Below are positions 31,992 through 40,721 of a DNA stretch of 64,000 bases, piece after piece. Positions within the stretch are counted from its first letter, which is position 1. Every line of letters begins with the position of its first letter. A program made the position numbers and the translations under genes. The DNA is from Halobacteria archaeon HArc-gm2. GTDB lineage: Archaea > Halobacteriota > Halobacteria > Halobacteriales > Haloarculaceae. The stretch spans positions 62,001-126,000 of the forward strand of contig JAOPKE010000007.1 in the NCBI GenBank assembly GCA_025517465.1, read 5' to 3'. Below the pieces are notes generated by a model that saw only the letters and a program-made list of their open reading frames with translations, had not been told where the DNA came from and did no database searches.

Positions 31992-32777
31992 TCAAACGTC
32001 CGCATCGTCCAGCCAGCCCTGGGCCGCCGCCTTCACCGCGCCCGTCGTACTTCCGACGTTGAGTATCTGGTAGCCCTTCTCGGCCTTCTCGTTGGCGTCG
32101 TCCATGCCAAACGCGAGGTTGCCGACCGGCACGCCGGCGTCGATGGCCTTCGATCGCGCCGTCTCGACGGCCTCCTCGACCTCGGGATGGGTGGCCTCAC
32201 CGGGGTGGCCCAGCGAGACGGACAGGTCCAGCGGGCCGAGGAAGACGAAGCCGAGTTCGGGGACGTCGAGGATGGCGTCCAGGTCGTCGATAGCGGCCTG
32301 GTTCTCGATGGTCACGCCGACCATCACCTCCTCGTCTTCCGTGGCGGCGTAGTCCTCGGCCTGCCCCCACCGGCTGGCGCGCGGGTTCGCCATCCCTCGG
32401 CGCCCGGGTTCGTCGCCCACCTCGAAGTGGGCGGCGCTGACGGCCCGCTCGACGGCCGCCGCGCTCTCGACCTGGGAGATGAACAGGTTGCGCACGCCGA
32501 CGTCGAGGCACTTCCGGACCATGCTCGCGTTCGCCGCCGGGACGCGGACGAGCAGTTCCGTGTCCGTCCCTTCGGCGGCCCGGAGCAGGTTCTCCAGCGC
32601 GTCGCCGTCGCGTGGACTCGGCCCGCCGTGTTCGAGGTCGATCCAGACGAAGTCCATCCCGAGGTCGCCGTACAGTTCGACGAGGTTCGGGCTGTACGCG
32701 CTGTCGAGCACGCCCAGCGCCACGTCGCCCGCCTCGACGGTCTCGCGGAGGCCGTTGGTTCGGTGAGAATTCACCAT
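31992..32777 (-). CDS. HpcH/HpaI aldolase-family protein
   Basis: 261 residues. FVWIDLEHGGPSPRDGDALE, LVRVPAANASMVRKCLDVGV and VGVTIENQAAIDDLDAIL give the substrate/metal-binding Glu and Asp, and GPLDLSVSLG the closing loop. These match class II pyruvate-type aldolases of 2,4-dihydroxyhept-2-ene-1,7-dioate type. Substrate cannot be named. ATG 32777. It ends 15 bases from the broken UDG gene and is convergent with it. Confidence 0.85.
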   Translation of the reverse strand: MVNSHRTNGLRETVEAGDVALGVLDSAYSPNLVELYGDLGMDFVWIDLEHGGPSPRDGDALENLLRAAEGTDTELLVRVPAANASMVRKCLDVGVRNLFISQVESAAAVERAVSAAHFEVGDEPGRRGMANPRASRWGQAEDYAATEDEEVMVGVTIENQAAIDDLDAILDVPELGFVFLGPLDLSVSLGHPGEATHPEVEEAVETARSKAIDAGVPVGNLAFGMDDANEKAEKGYQILNVGSTTGAVKAAAQGWLDDADV

Positions 32778-32931
32778 ACTGACACGACGGGCCTGCGGTG
32801 GAAAAGGGCACGGGAGGGCGCGGAGGGGAGCGGTCGTTGCGAGCGGGCGGTCGTCGCCAGCGGGCGGGACGGTCGCGAGCGGCCGAGGCGGCTTCCTCAC
32901 CATTAAAGCCGGCGCCCGCCCCAGCGAATCC

Positions 32932-33519
32932 ATGGACGAGATGGAGGGCGTCTGCGTCGAGGACTGCACCCGCTGCGAGGCGCTGGTCGCCTCGCGCTCG
33001 CGCATCGTCAACGGCGCTGGGCCCGCGGACGCCGACCTGCTGTTCGTCGGCGAGGCGCCAGGCGCGCGGGAGGACGAGCAGGGCGAACCGTTCGTCGGGC
33101 GCAGCGGCGACGTGCTCGACGACGCGCTCCGGGACGCCCGCCTCGACCGCGGCGACGTCCGCATCACCAACTGCGTGCGCTGCCGGCCGCCGGACAACCG
33201 CGACCCGACGAAAGAGGAACTGGCCAACTGCCGGGGCTACCTCGAAACCGAGATCGACCGCGTCGACCCCGAAATCGTCGTCACGCTCGGGAAGGTTCCG
33301 GCGGAGCACCTGCTCCAGCGCGACGTCGCCGTGACGAGCGAAGCGGGCGACGTCGTCGACGTGGAAATCGAGGGAACGCGGCGGCAGGTCCTGATCTGCG
33401 TCCACCCCGCGGCGACGCTGTACGACCGCAGCCAGGAGGACACCTTCGTCGACACCATCGCGAAGGCGGCCGACTACACCGACGCCGAGAGCGGTCAGTC
33501 GCGGCTCGGTGATTACTGA
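32932..33519 (+). CDS. Uracil-DNA glycosylase, family 4
   Basis: 195 residues. Fe-S cysteines lie in CTRCEAL and NCVRC / ANCRGYL. The catalytic-loop motif GEAPGAREDEQGEPFVGRSG and the HPAATLYD motif are intact. It removes uracil from DNA in base-excision repair. Start ATG 32932 or 32941 (MEGVCVEDC). An oligo-T tract at 33525-33529, six bases after the stop, is its terminator. It is the intact relative of the interrupted gene 1 kb upstream. Confidence 0.93.
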   Translation: MDEMEGVCVEDCTRCEALVASRSRIVNGAGPADADLLFVGEAPGAREDEQGEPFVGRSGDVLDDALRDARLDRGDVRITNCVRCRPPDNRDPTKEELANCRGYLETEIDRVDPEIVVTLGKVPAEHLLQRDVAVTSEAGDVVDVEIEGTRRQVLICVHPAATLYDRSQEDTFVDTIAKAADYTDAESGQSRLGDY

Positions 33520-33844
33520 CCACGTTTTTCTTCCTCGGGTTTCCTCGTTCACTGCGTTCGCTGCGGGAACAGGCTGGCGGCTTCGCCGCCAGCTTACAAG
33601 GTGGCGGGCCGGTGGCCCGCCACCCACTCGTCGAGAAACGTGGTCCACGCGAGCGAAGAGAGGGTGGGCTCGGGAGAGCTTGCTCTCCCGGTGGCGAAAA
33701 ATGCGGGACGCGGCACGGCCGCGTCCCGTGAAACCGTCCTCGCTCCGCTCGTACGGTATGCTCGTCGTCACCGGCCGGGTGAGCGGGCGTCTAAACGCTG
33801 CCCGAACAGGAAGCCACTTGACGCCGGGTGGTCAATCTCCTCAC
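33520..33844. other. Gene-free region with repeat copy and four perfect hairpins
   Basis: Begins with the UDG terminator and a copy of the dispersed repeat (33521-33571, see 2004-2055). Then come perfect hairpins at 33573-33593, 33601-33623, 33671-33690 and 33704-33728, the last with an 11-base stem and 3-base loop. No credible gene is visible. Confidence 0.75.
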
Positions 33845-34492
33845 ATGGCAACGAAACAGACCGCCGCCGAGGTGGTCGTCGTCGACTACGGGCTGGGGAA
33901 CCTCCGCAGCGTCACGCGCGGGCTCGAACGCGCCGACGCCGCCGTCGAGGTGTCGGCCGACCCCGCCGACCTCGACGCGGCGGACGGCGTCGTCCTCCCC
34001 GGCGTCGGCGCTTTCAGCGAGGGGATGGACAACGCCGGGCCCTTCCGCGACGTCCTCGCCGAGCAGGCCGTCGACGGCAAGCCCCTGTTCGGCATCTGCC
34101 TCGGCATGCAGATGCTCCTGACCACCAGCGAGGAGGCAGAACGCGAGGGCCAGGGCGACGTCGAGGGCCTGGACCTCATCCCCGGCACCAACGTCCGCTT
34201 CGCCCAGGGCCAGAAGATTCCCCACATGGGCTGGAACGAACTCGACGTCCGCCGCGACCACCCCCTGGTCGACGGTGTGGACGGCGAGCACGCCTACTTC
34301 GTCCACTCCTACTACGCCGAACCCGAGGACGAGATCGCGGTCGTCACGACGACCGACTACGAGGTGGAGTTCCCCTCCATCGTCGCCAACGAGGCTGGCA
34401 ACGTCTTCGGCACGCAGTTCCACCCCGAGAAGAGCGGTGAGACGGGACTGCGAATCCTGCGGAACTTCGTCGAGATTTGCGCGGAGCGGTGA
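33845..34492 (+). CDS. hisH: Imidazole glycerol phosphate synthase, glutaminase subunit
   Basis: 215 residues, class I glutamine amidotransferase. Catalytic Cys85 lies in GICLGMQ, and His193/Glu195 in QFHPEKS. The early VVVDYGLGNLRSV and the GVGAF loop are typical of HisH. It supplies ammonia to HisF in histidine synthesis. ATG 33845 begins MATKQTAAEVVVVDYG. It is solitary, with no hisF next to it in the window. Confidence 0.96.
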   Translation: MATKQTAAEVVVVDYGLGNLRSVTRGLERADAAVEVSADPADLDAADGVVLPGVGAFSEGMDNAGPFRDVLAEQAVDGKPLFGICLGMQMLLTTSEEAEREGQGDVEGLDLIPGTNVRFAQGQKIPHMGWNELDVRRDHPLVDGVDGEHAYFVHSYYAEPEDEIAVVTTTDYEVEFPSIVANEAGNVFGTQFHPEKSGETGLRILRNFVEICAER

Positions 34493-34582
34493 ACTCTCGG
34501 AAGTTGTTTTGATACAGCGCCTGTTTCTTTCACCTTGCTGAGGTAGCTTTATTAGCAGGTCAGTCGTACTGTCGACCCAAGG

Positions 34583-34783
34583 ATGCCCGGCGAATCTCGG
34601 CGGCGATTACTATTCATCACCGTCGCCTGCAGTATCGCGGCTATAGTGCAGGCGTACAGCGTACTCGTCGGTGACGGCGGCGTCTGGGCAGTTGTTGCGA
34701 CGCTCGGCTTTTCGGTCGTCGTATCTATCTCGGGTTGGCAACTCTGGTCCCGCCACCGGTCCGAGGAGACTGTCCCAGGGTAG
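34583..34783 (+). CDS. Small membrane protein with two helices
   Basis: 66 residues: a basic N-terminus, helices at about 9-28 and 33-52, and a polar tail. A TATA-like CTTTATTAG about 33 bases upstream of ATG 34583 supports a real leaderless gene. No family recognised. Confidence 0.55.
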   Translation: MPGESRRRLLFITVACSIAAIVQAYSVLVGDGGVWAVVATLGFSVVVSISGWQLWSRHRSEETVPG

Positions 34784-34875
34784 TACGCGCCGTTACCGAA
34801 CGGACGAGACCTCACCCGACTCCTGCTCGTCACGACTCCAAACGATTTTATCCGAATCTCCGAAACCCACTGGCG

Positions 34876-36099
34876 ATGGTATCCGACAGGCTCCCCGAGT
34901 GGGGGGTGACCCGCTCGTTCACTGCCCTCGGCGTCGACGTCGCCGACGCCACCGTCTTCGTCGTCGGCCACTTCCTCGCCGTCCTCCTCTCCAGCGCGGT
35001 CTGGCTCGCGCTGGGGGCGCTGTTCGCCGCCGTCGCTCCCGTCCCCGGAGGCGTCGGGCCAGCGGCGCTCGCGACGGTCGTCTGGCTGGCGATTATCGTC
35101 ACTGGGCCGGCCGTGGTCGTGGCGCGCGTCCTGCGCGCACCGATCCGGACGCGACTCACGGACCGGCCGACCGTGGTCCTGGTGCCGCCGCTCGTGCTGC
35201 TCGGGGCGGTCCTCGCCATCGTCGTCGAAACCGCCGCCACCCCCCTGGCAGTGCTGGCACTCGTCGTCGCGACGTTCGTCCTGGTCCGCCGGGTCGTCCA
35301 CCTCTACGCACAGCACGTGCGCGTCGGGCCGCTCACCCGCACGGCCCGGTTCCGGGTGGCGACGGCCGCGCTGCTCCCGCTCTCGTTCGTCCTCCTGTTC
35401 CTGAACGCCGCCGCGCTGGACGGCGTCGTCCCCCTCGGCGACACCGGGTGGGCCTGGCTCCGGGACGCGCTGGCGACGCTGGGCCTCCCGGTGCTGGTCG
35501 ACGTCGGCGAGGCGACGTTCGACGCACACGTCCTGGCGCTGCTGGCCGCACCGGTGGTCCTCTGCGGGATGTACGTCGTCAGTCAGCTGCTGGGCGCCGC
35601 GGCGGTCGTCATCACCGAGGGCCGGGGGAGCGCTGGACCGCGTCCGGTCGTCGACCGCGTCGCGAGGGGCACCGTCGCGTTGCCCGGCAGCGGCTCCGTC
35701 GCGACGTGGCTTTGGACGGTCGTGGGCGGAACCGCACCGTCGCCGGTGCCGGCGAGCCCCGCCGCCGTCACCCTGCCCGACTCGAAGGCCGACTGGAAGT
35801 ACGACGACGCCGACGCCGAGCGGGCCCACCGGCGCGCTCAGCAGCGTGACCCCGCCGAGGCCGTCGAAATCGGGGAGGTCGTCCCGCTGGTGCTGGAGGA
35901 GGCCGACTACAGCTCCGACCCGCCGACCGTCATGGGCTCGCGCAACGCGCTCAAGGTGTTCGTCGAGGACGTTCCCCGCGGGCTCTCCGAGCGTGACACC
36001 ATCTGCGTGAAGGTGACCGACTACGGCGGCAAGCGCACCAGCGCCGAGGCCGTCTTCCTCTCCCGGGGTCGCTGCTCGAAAGCTGACCGGCGCGCCTGA
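34876..36099 (+). CDS. Membrane protein with C-terminal TRAM-like domain
   Basis: 407 residues. Six or so helices fill residues 20-250. A soluble region then ends with a segment (GSRNALKVFVEDVPRGLSER, then VKVTDYGGKRTSAEAVFLSR) that resembles a TRAM RNA-binding domain of archaeal stand-alone TRAM proteins. A membrane protein carrying such a domain is unusual. ATG 34876 follows a TATTTTA-like stretch. Function unknown. The TRAM assignment is by pattern, not confirmed. Confidence 0.65.
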   Translation: MVSDRLPEWGVTRSFTALGVDVADATVFVVGHFLAVLLSSAVWLALGALFAAVAPVPGGVGPAALATVVWLAIIVTGPAVVVARVLRAPIRTRLTDRPTVVLVPPLVLLGAVLAIVVETAATPLAVLALVVATFVLVRRVVHLYAQHVRVGPLTRTARFRVATAALLPLSFVLLFLNAAALDGVVPLGDTGWAWLRDALATLGLPVLVDVGEATFDAHVLALLAAPVVLCGMYVVSQLLGAAAVVITEGRGSAGPRPVVDRVARGTVALPGSGSVATWLWTVVGGTAPSPVPASPAAVTLPDSKADWKYDDADAERAHRRAQQRDPAEAVEIGEVVPLVLEEADYSSDPPTVMGSRNALKVFVEDVPRGLSERDTICVKVTDYGGKRTSAEAVFLSRGRCSKADRRA

Positions 36100-36382
36100 C
36101 GGGCCCGAGAAGTTGGGTCGATGACACGATCACCACTTCTGAGAAACGGGCCGCACACCGCGACCAGGCGGGCTGTCGCGCCCCAGAGCTGCGACATTCG
36201 CTCCACCCGAAGCGAGGGTCTGTATCGCCCCGCCGAACCCCGAAACCGGTGCGTGCACCGCCGAACACCCTCGAGAGACGATACTACGGACCTCCATTCG
36301 AATGTGACACCGATACCCAACCCCTTGGCTTCGACTCTACTCGTCACAGCGAGCGGAAAGCTGACTCCGTCCCACAGCGTCC

Positions 36383-38068
36383 TCAGTCGTCGGTTCCGCG
36401 GCGGGGGAGCGTGAGGCTTGCGACGGTGCCGTCGTCGCTCACGTCGAAGGCCAGGTCGCCGCCGAGCTGGCGGGCGCCCCAGCTCGCCAGCCAGAGCCCC
36501 AGGCCCGTGCTGTGTTCGAGGTCGGTCTCCCGGCCCGAATCGATGACGGCCAGTTCCTGGTCGGGGACGCCGGGGCCCTCGTCCGCGACGCGAACGGTCA
36601 CCGACTCCACGCCGGCGTCGACGTCGACCCGGACCGCGTCGCCGCCGTCGGGCGACCCGTGCTGGAGTGCGTTCTCGACGAGCGCCTCTGTCACGACCCG
36701 GAGCGTCTCCTCGTCGGTTTCGAGGGTCGCGGGCGAGCACTCGAGGGTTATCGACCGCTCGGGGAACGCCTCGCGGAGGTCCTCGACGACGCTCGCCAGC
36801 AGGTCGTCGAGGGCGACGGGCGTCTGCCGCGGCTCGCGAGCGACGATCTGCTCGACGCTGCGAGCCTTCTCACCGAGCGCGACCAGTTCGTCGGCCTTGC
36901 GCTCGACCGTGTCGAGCATCCCCGAGACCTCCTCGTCGTCGACCAGGTCGTTGGCGGTGGTGGTGAACCCGTGGACGACGGTCATGTCGTTGCGGAGGTT
37001 GTGCCGGAGGACGCGGTTGAGCACTTCGAGGCGCTGTTCGCGCTGGAGTTCCTCAGTGACGTCCTGGAAGACGACGGTGTAGCCGACGTGGGTGTCGCCG
37101 CCGTCGCGGAGCGGTCTGGCGGTGACGTTGAACGTGTGGGGCGCGCCGTCGCGCTCGATGGTGACGCGCTGGTCGCCGACGGTCGGGTCGAGACTGTCGC
37201 CGTCGAGGTAGTCGTCCAGGGGGTTCGTGAGCGCTGCCCGCCGGTCCACGTCGAGCAGCGTCGCCGCCGCGGCGTTGACCGTGACGACGCGGCCCTGCTC
37301 GTCGACGATGACGACGGGGTTCCCCAGGTCGTCGAGGGCCGCTCGCTCCCCCGTCCGCCGGGTCGCCGGGTGGAACTCGAACATGTCGCTCCCGACGAAG
37401 GCGTAGGCGTCGAAGAGGACGTGCGGGAGGAAGAGCACCGTCGCGAAGTTCACCGTCGGCACCGGCCCGAGACCGAACAGCCAGGCGTACAGCGCCGCCG
37501 TCGGCGGGAGCGTGCTCAGGCCGACGGCGACCGCTTCCCGGCGGTACAGCGGCCCGTAACTCACGACGGTGTCGAGCAGGAGCACGCTGGCGACGATGGG
37601 GAACAGCGCGCCGACGGCGGCGACGGTCAGCGCCCACGGCTGGAGCGCGTAACTCGCCGTCGCGACGCCGGCGACGGGGAGAACCTCGAACCCGGTCCAG
37701 ACCAGCCCGTGCCAGGGGTTCGTTGCGACGGCGACGGCCACGCCGACCGGGAGCGCCAACAGGACGCGGCCGACCCTCGTCCGGACGAACCGGCCGCGGC
37801 CAGTGTACCCCAGCGCGAACGCGAGGAAGGTGACGCTCATCGTCGCCATGGCGGCCCAGACGACGACTTCGAGGGCGAACCGGAGCGCCGGGTCGGTGAC
37901 GAGCAGCGCCGCGGCGTAGGTGCCGCTCCAGACTGCCTGGCCACCGAGACTGACCAGGAACCACCGGGCTCCGGGCTTGTCGCGGTACTGCCAGAGCGAA
38001 CCGATCAGGAAGACCGTTCCGACCCCTGCGACCGCCGAGGCGACGACGAGCCAGGTGCCGGGAACCAT
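36383..38068 (-). CDS. Sensor histidine kinase (7TM-like N-terminus, PAS, HK)
   Basis: 561 residues. Seven hydrophobic helices (residues 5-235) form a 7TM-type histidine kinase N-terminal sensor, followed by a PAS domain (LGNPVVIVDEQGRVVTVNAA), the H-box (LNRVLRHNLRND, near residue 350) and a HATPase with the G-box STGLGLWLASWGA. Haloarchaeal HKs of this type signal to unlinked response regulators. None is encoded beside it. The stimulus is unknown. Confidence 0.9.
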   Translation of the reverse strand: MVPGTWLVVASAVAGVGTVFLIGSLWQYRDKPGARWFLVSLGGQAVWSGTYAAALLVTDPALRFALEVVVWAAMATMSVTFLAFALGYTGRGRFVRTRVGRVLLALPVGVAVAVATNPWHGLVWTGFEVLPVAGVATASYALQPWALTVAAVGALFPIVASVLLLDTVVSYGPLYRREAVAVGLSTLPPTAALYAWLFGLGPVPTVNFATVLFLPHVLFDAYAFVGSDMFEFHPATRRTGERAALDDLGNPVVIVDEQGRVVTVNAAAATLLDVDRRAALTNPLDDYLDGDSLDPTVGDQRVTIERDGAPHTFNVTARPLRDGGDTHVGYTVVFQDVTEELQREQRLEVLNRVLRHNLRNDMTVVHGFTTTANDLVDDEEVSGMLDTVERKADELVALGEKARSVEQIVAREPRQTPVALDDLLASVVEDLREAFPERSITLECSPATLETDEETLRVVTEALVENALQHGSPDGGDAVRVDVDAGVESVTVRVADEGPGVPDQELAVIDSGRETDLEHSTGLGLWLASWGARQLGGDLAFDVSDDGTVASLTLPRRGTDD

Positions 38069-38218
38069 TTCGTGTACACTGCGCGTACAGCCTCTTTCCG
38101 GTTTCGGTCAAGTGGATCGCTGATCGCCAGCTACTCGCCGAAGACACCCGCGTAGTCGTTTCGGCCGTCGTGGTGGAGATAGTTCTCGTAAGTCCGGTCG
38201 GCCGGATTGTCGCCCCGC

Positions 38219-38566
38219 TCAGAGGAACTCCCGCACGTCCGAGTACCACATGTCGTGTTCCTCTGTCGCGTCGATGGCGCCGGCGATGCGAGCGGCGATG
38301 GCGTGCCAGCACAGTTCCTCGGGGTCCGCGACGTCGAGGTTGTACGAAGCGTCCGGGCACGCGCAGTCGTCGTCCTCGATGATGTACTCGTCCTCGTGGC
38401 CGACGACGACGACGAAGTCGCGGTACTCCTTGACCCGGCCCTCGCCGACGGCCTCGATGGCCTTCTGGCCCCGGTCCCCGTGGACGCCGACGATGCGGTC
38501 GACTGCGCCGGGGGTGAGTTCCCCCGCGTCGGCCAGCATCGCCTCCCACTCGTCCACGGCGCTCAT
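38219..38566 (-). CDS. SWIM-zinc-finger protein
   Basis: 115 residues. DDCACPDASYNLDVADPEEL with CWHAIAARIA gives the CxC...CxH set of a SWIM domain, which binds one zinc and mediates DNA or protein contacts. The N-terminal half (AMLADAGELTPGAVDRIVGV) is helical. ATG 38566 begins MSAVDEWEA. The adjacent downstream 88 bases carry coding-like sequence in another frame without a start (see findings). Confidence 0.8.
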   Translation of the reverse strand: MSAVDEWEAMLADAGELTPGAVDRIVGVHGDRGQKAIEAVGEGRVKEYRDFVVVVGHEDEYIIEDDDCACPDASYNLDVADPEELCWHAIAARIAGAIDATEEHDMWYSDVREFL

Positions 38567-38722
38567 AGATAGGCTTGGGTAACGCCCCTCAAAACAGGTT
38601 CGGTGGTTCACGGGCGGTCCTGTCGGCTACTCCGGGCTTTTCCGGTGTGGCCCCAGCACGCGGCGGCGCGGTCCGCACACAGCACCCGAACGGCTTACTC
38701 GGTCGAGGCCGTAGTAGTGGGT

Positions 38723-39037
38723 ATGAGCACAGGCCAGGAGGAGACGACAGCGGGGACGCCCGCGACGACAGTGGTGGTGTCGTACCCGCCGGACATGGGC
38801 GAGGGCGGGCGCGAGTTCCTCGAACGGGCGTCGTTCCGCAACTACCTCGCGCGAGCGTGGGACGAGATCGCGCCCGGGGAGACCGTCGAGGAGATGGTCA
38901 ACCTCGGCTGCTGCACCGACGCCCAGAGCGTTCCTCTCACCGTCGAATCGGTCGAGGACGGGACGCGGATGGGCCCGGACACCGACGTCGAGTTCGTCGA
39001 GGGCGAGGAACCGGCCGGCCTCGCCTGCGACTGGTAA
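38723..39037 (+). CDS. Hypothetical acidic protein
   Basis: 104 residues, strongly acidic, with two adjacent Cys in LGCCTDAQS and one near the C-terminus (LACDW). No family recognised. ATG 38723 is chosen because the frame upstream is Ala/Arg-rich without coding character. Lies alone between the SWIM gene and the TnpB element. Confidence 0.6.
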   Translation: MSTGQEETTAGTPATTVVVSYPPDMGEGGREFLERASFRNYLARAWDEIAPGETVEEMVNLGCCTDAQSVPLTVESVEDGTRMGPDTDVEFVEGEEPAGLACDW

Positions 39038-39137
39038 ACCGAGCGGGTCGCTCGCCGTCGTGGTCGCCGACTCCGGCGGGACCGTCGGCCGGTTCGGGCA
39101 CGCTGTAGGTACTTTTCACAGAGATGCAAGGAGGATG

Positions 39138-40509
39138 CCCACGGCTTCAGCCGTGGGAGGAATCCGACACTCCTCGACACAAACCACGAGCGATAGAACC
39201 CCGACTCCCTCTGCCAGTCGCAGGATATATACAACCCCATATCATATGTAATGATACAGATGGAGGTCACCCGAACCGTTCCGGTCAAACTCTCGGTTCC
39301 AGATGACCGAGAAGCAGACTTCCATCAGACCATCGAGCAGTTCAACCACGCCTGCAACTACACCGTCCAGCACGGCAAGAACGACGACGGCTACCTCATC
39401 TGTAACAAGTCCACCATACACGACAAAGTGTACCACGACTTGCGCGACGAGACAGACCTGCCCGCGAACCTCTGCATCCGGGCGTACTCGAAAGCCATCG
39501 AAGCGATGAAGTCCACGGTTGCGGACTGGAAGAAGGGCAACAGCCGACCACTCCCCCGATTCGACGAAGCATCTGCCGTCTACGACAAACGGACGGTGAC
39601 CATCAACGACCGGTCGGCTACTCTTTCCACCATCAACGGCAGAGTGGCCGTGGACTACGTTCTCGGTGACTATCAGCAGTCCTACCTCGACGATGACGAC
39701 TACGAGAAACGGATGGGAACGCTCCACTACCGCGAAGACGAGGACGCGTTCTACCTCCACATCGTCGTCAAGAAAGCGGTCGAAGAACGAGACGGCGACA
39801 GGGTACTGGGCGTGGACTTAAATCTCAAGAACGTTGCTGTCACGAGTACAGGGACGTTCTACGATGGTGGCGAACTGTTGTGGGGACAGAACCACTACTT
39901 CCGCGTGCGTCGAAGCCTTCAGCACAAAGGCACTCGCTCCGCTACGCAGGTACTCCGGCGACTGTCGGGGCGAGAAAACCGCTTCGTGCTGGATCGCCTG
40001 CACACGATTTCTCGGCGCATCGTGGATGAAGCCGACGCCCACGACTGCGCGTACATCGCCGTCGAACGCTTGACCCATATCCGCGAGCGGATGGACAACG
40101 GGAACGACCGAGTGAAACGGCAGCTGCACAACTGGGCGTTCCGCGAACTTCAAGAGATGCTCGCGTACAAGGCCAGCGAGTACGGCATCCGAGTAGAACG
40201 GATACCGCCCGCGTTTACGAGTCAGACGTGCTCGAAGTGCGGGCACCAGTCCAGTGCGAACCGCGACAGCGAGACTGGCTGGTTCGAGTGCAACGAGTGT
40301 GGGTACTCGGTTGATGGGGACTACAACGCGGCGAAGAACATCGGTTTGAAGTTACTAACTGTACCATCGGGCAAACGTCCCGATGGGTTGGGCGACGGTC
40401 ATCTCGCCCTCAAGTCCGGGATGGTGAACGGGAACGGCGAGTACACCGCCGACGACAGTTCGTCGTCAGACCGGGAGTCCACGGACAAGCCCACGACGTC
40501 AGTCGTGGG
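39138..40509 (+). mobile_element. IS605/IS200-type solo TnpB element
   Basis: Bounded by matching hairpins: CCCACGGC-TTCA-GCCGTGGG at 39138-39157 and CCCACGAC-GTCA-GTCGTGGG at 40490-40509. Such subterminal hairpins are the ends recognised by the TnpA single-strand transposase of this family. No tnpA is inside, so mobility would depend on one elsewhere. The 3' end of tnpB normally carries the guide RNA (omegaRNA). Confidence 0.75.
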
Positions 40510-40513
40510 TTGA
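39251..40513 (+). CDS. tnpB: TnpB RNA-guided nuclease
   Basis: 420 residues. RuvC catalytic residues Asp189 (GVDLNLKN), Glu272 (AVERLTH) and Asp357 (DYNAAKNI) are intact. The zinc ribbon has CSKCGHQS and CNECGYS. The gene is less GC-rich than its neighbours. ATG 39251 (or 39260, MEVTRT). TnpB is the omegaRNA-guided DNA nuclease of IS605 elements. All motifs are present, so it may be active. The stop lies just past the right-end hairpin. Confidence 0.95.
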   Translation: MIQMEVTRTVPVKLSVPDDREADFHQTIEQFNHACNYTVQHGKNDDGYLICNKSTIHDKVYHDLRDETDLPANLCIRAYSKAIEAMKSTVADWKKGNSRPLPRFDEASAVYDKRTVTINDRSATLSTINGRVAVDYVLGDYQQSYLDDDDYEKRMGTLHYREDEDAFYLHIVVKKAVEERDGDRVLGVDLNLKNVAVTSTGTFYDGGELLWGQNHYFRVRRSLQHKGTRSATQVLRRLSGRENRFVLDRLHTISRRIVDEADAHDCAYIAVERLTHIRERMDNGNDRVKRQLHNWAFRELQEMLAYKASEYGIRVERIPPAFTSQTCSKCGHQSSANRDSETGWFECNECGYSVDGDYNAAKNIGLKLLTVPSGKRPDGLGDGHLALKSGMVNGNGEYTADDSSSSDRESTDKPTTSVVG

Positions 40514-40721
40514 TGACCACTTACTGAGTGACACGGCCGGCTAGGCCTGCGCTACGTCGCCCGACCGGTCGGACGCCGCGTGCGATGTCTGTCCTGCGTA
40601 CCATTACTCGCCTCAAGCGTGGGGTTAGGCGGACTGGGTCGGACAGCACGGGTACACACGACGGAAGTGGCGCTTCCCGCACATGAGGGATGGGTGACAT
40701 CTATCCGCGAGCGTGATCGGG

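Noticed and set aside
33520..33844. CRISPR array suspected from the string of hairpins
   Set aside because: The hairpins differ in sequence and have no constant repeat-spacer spacing.
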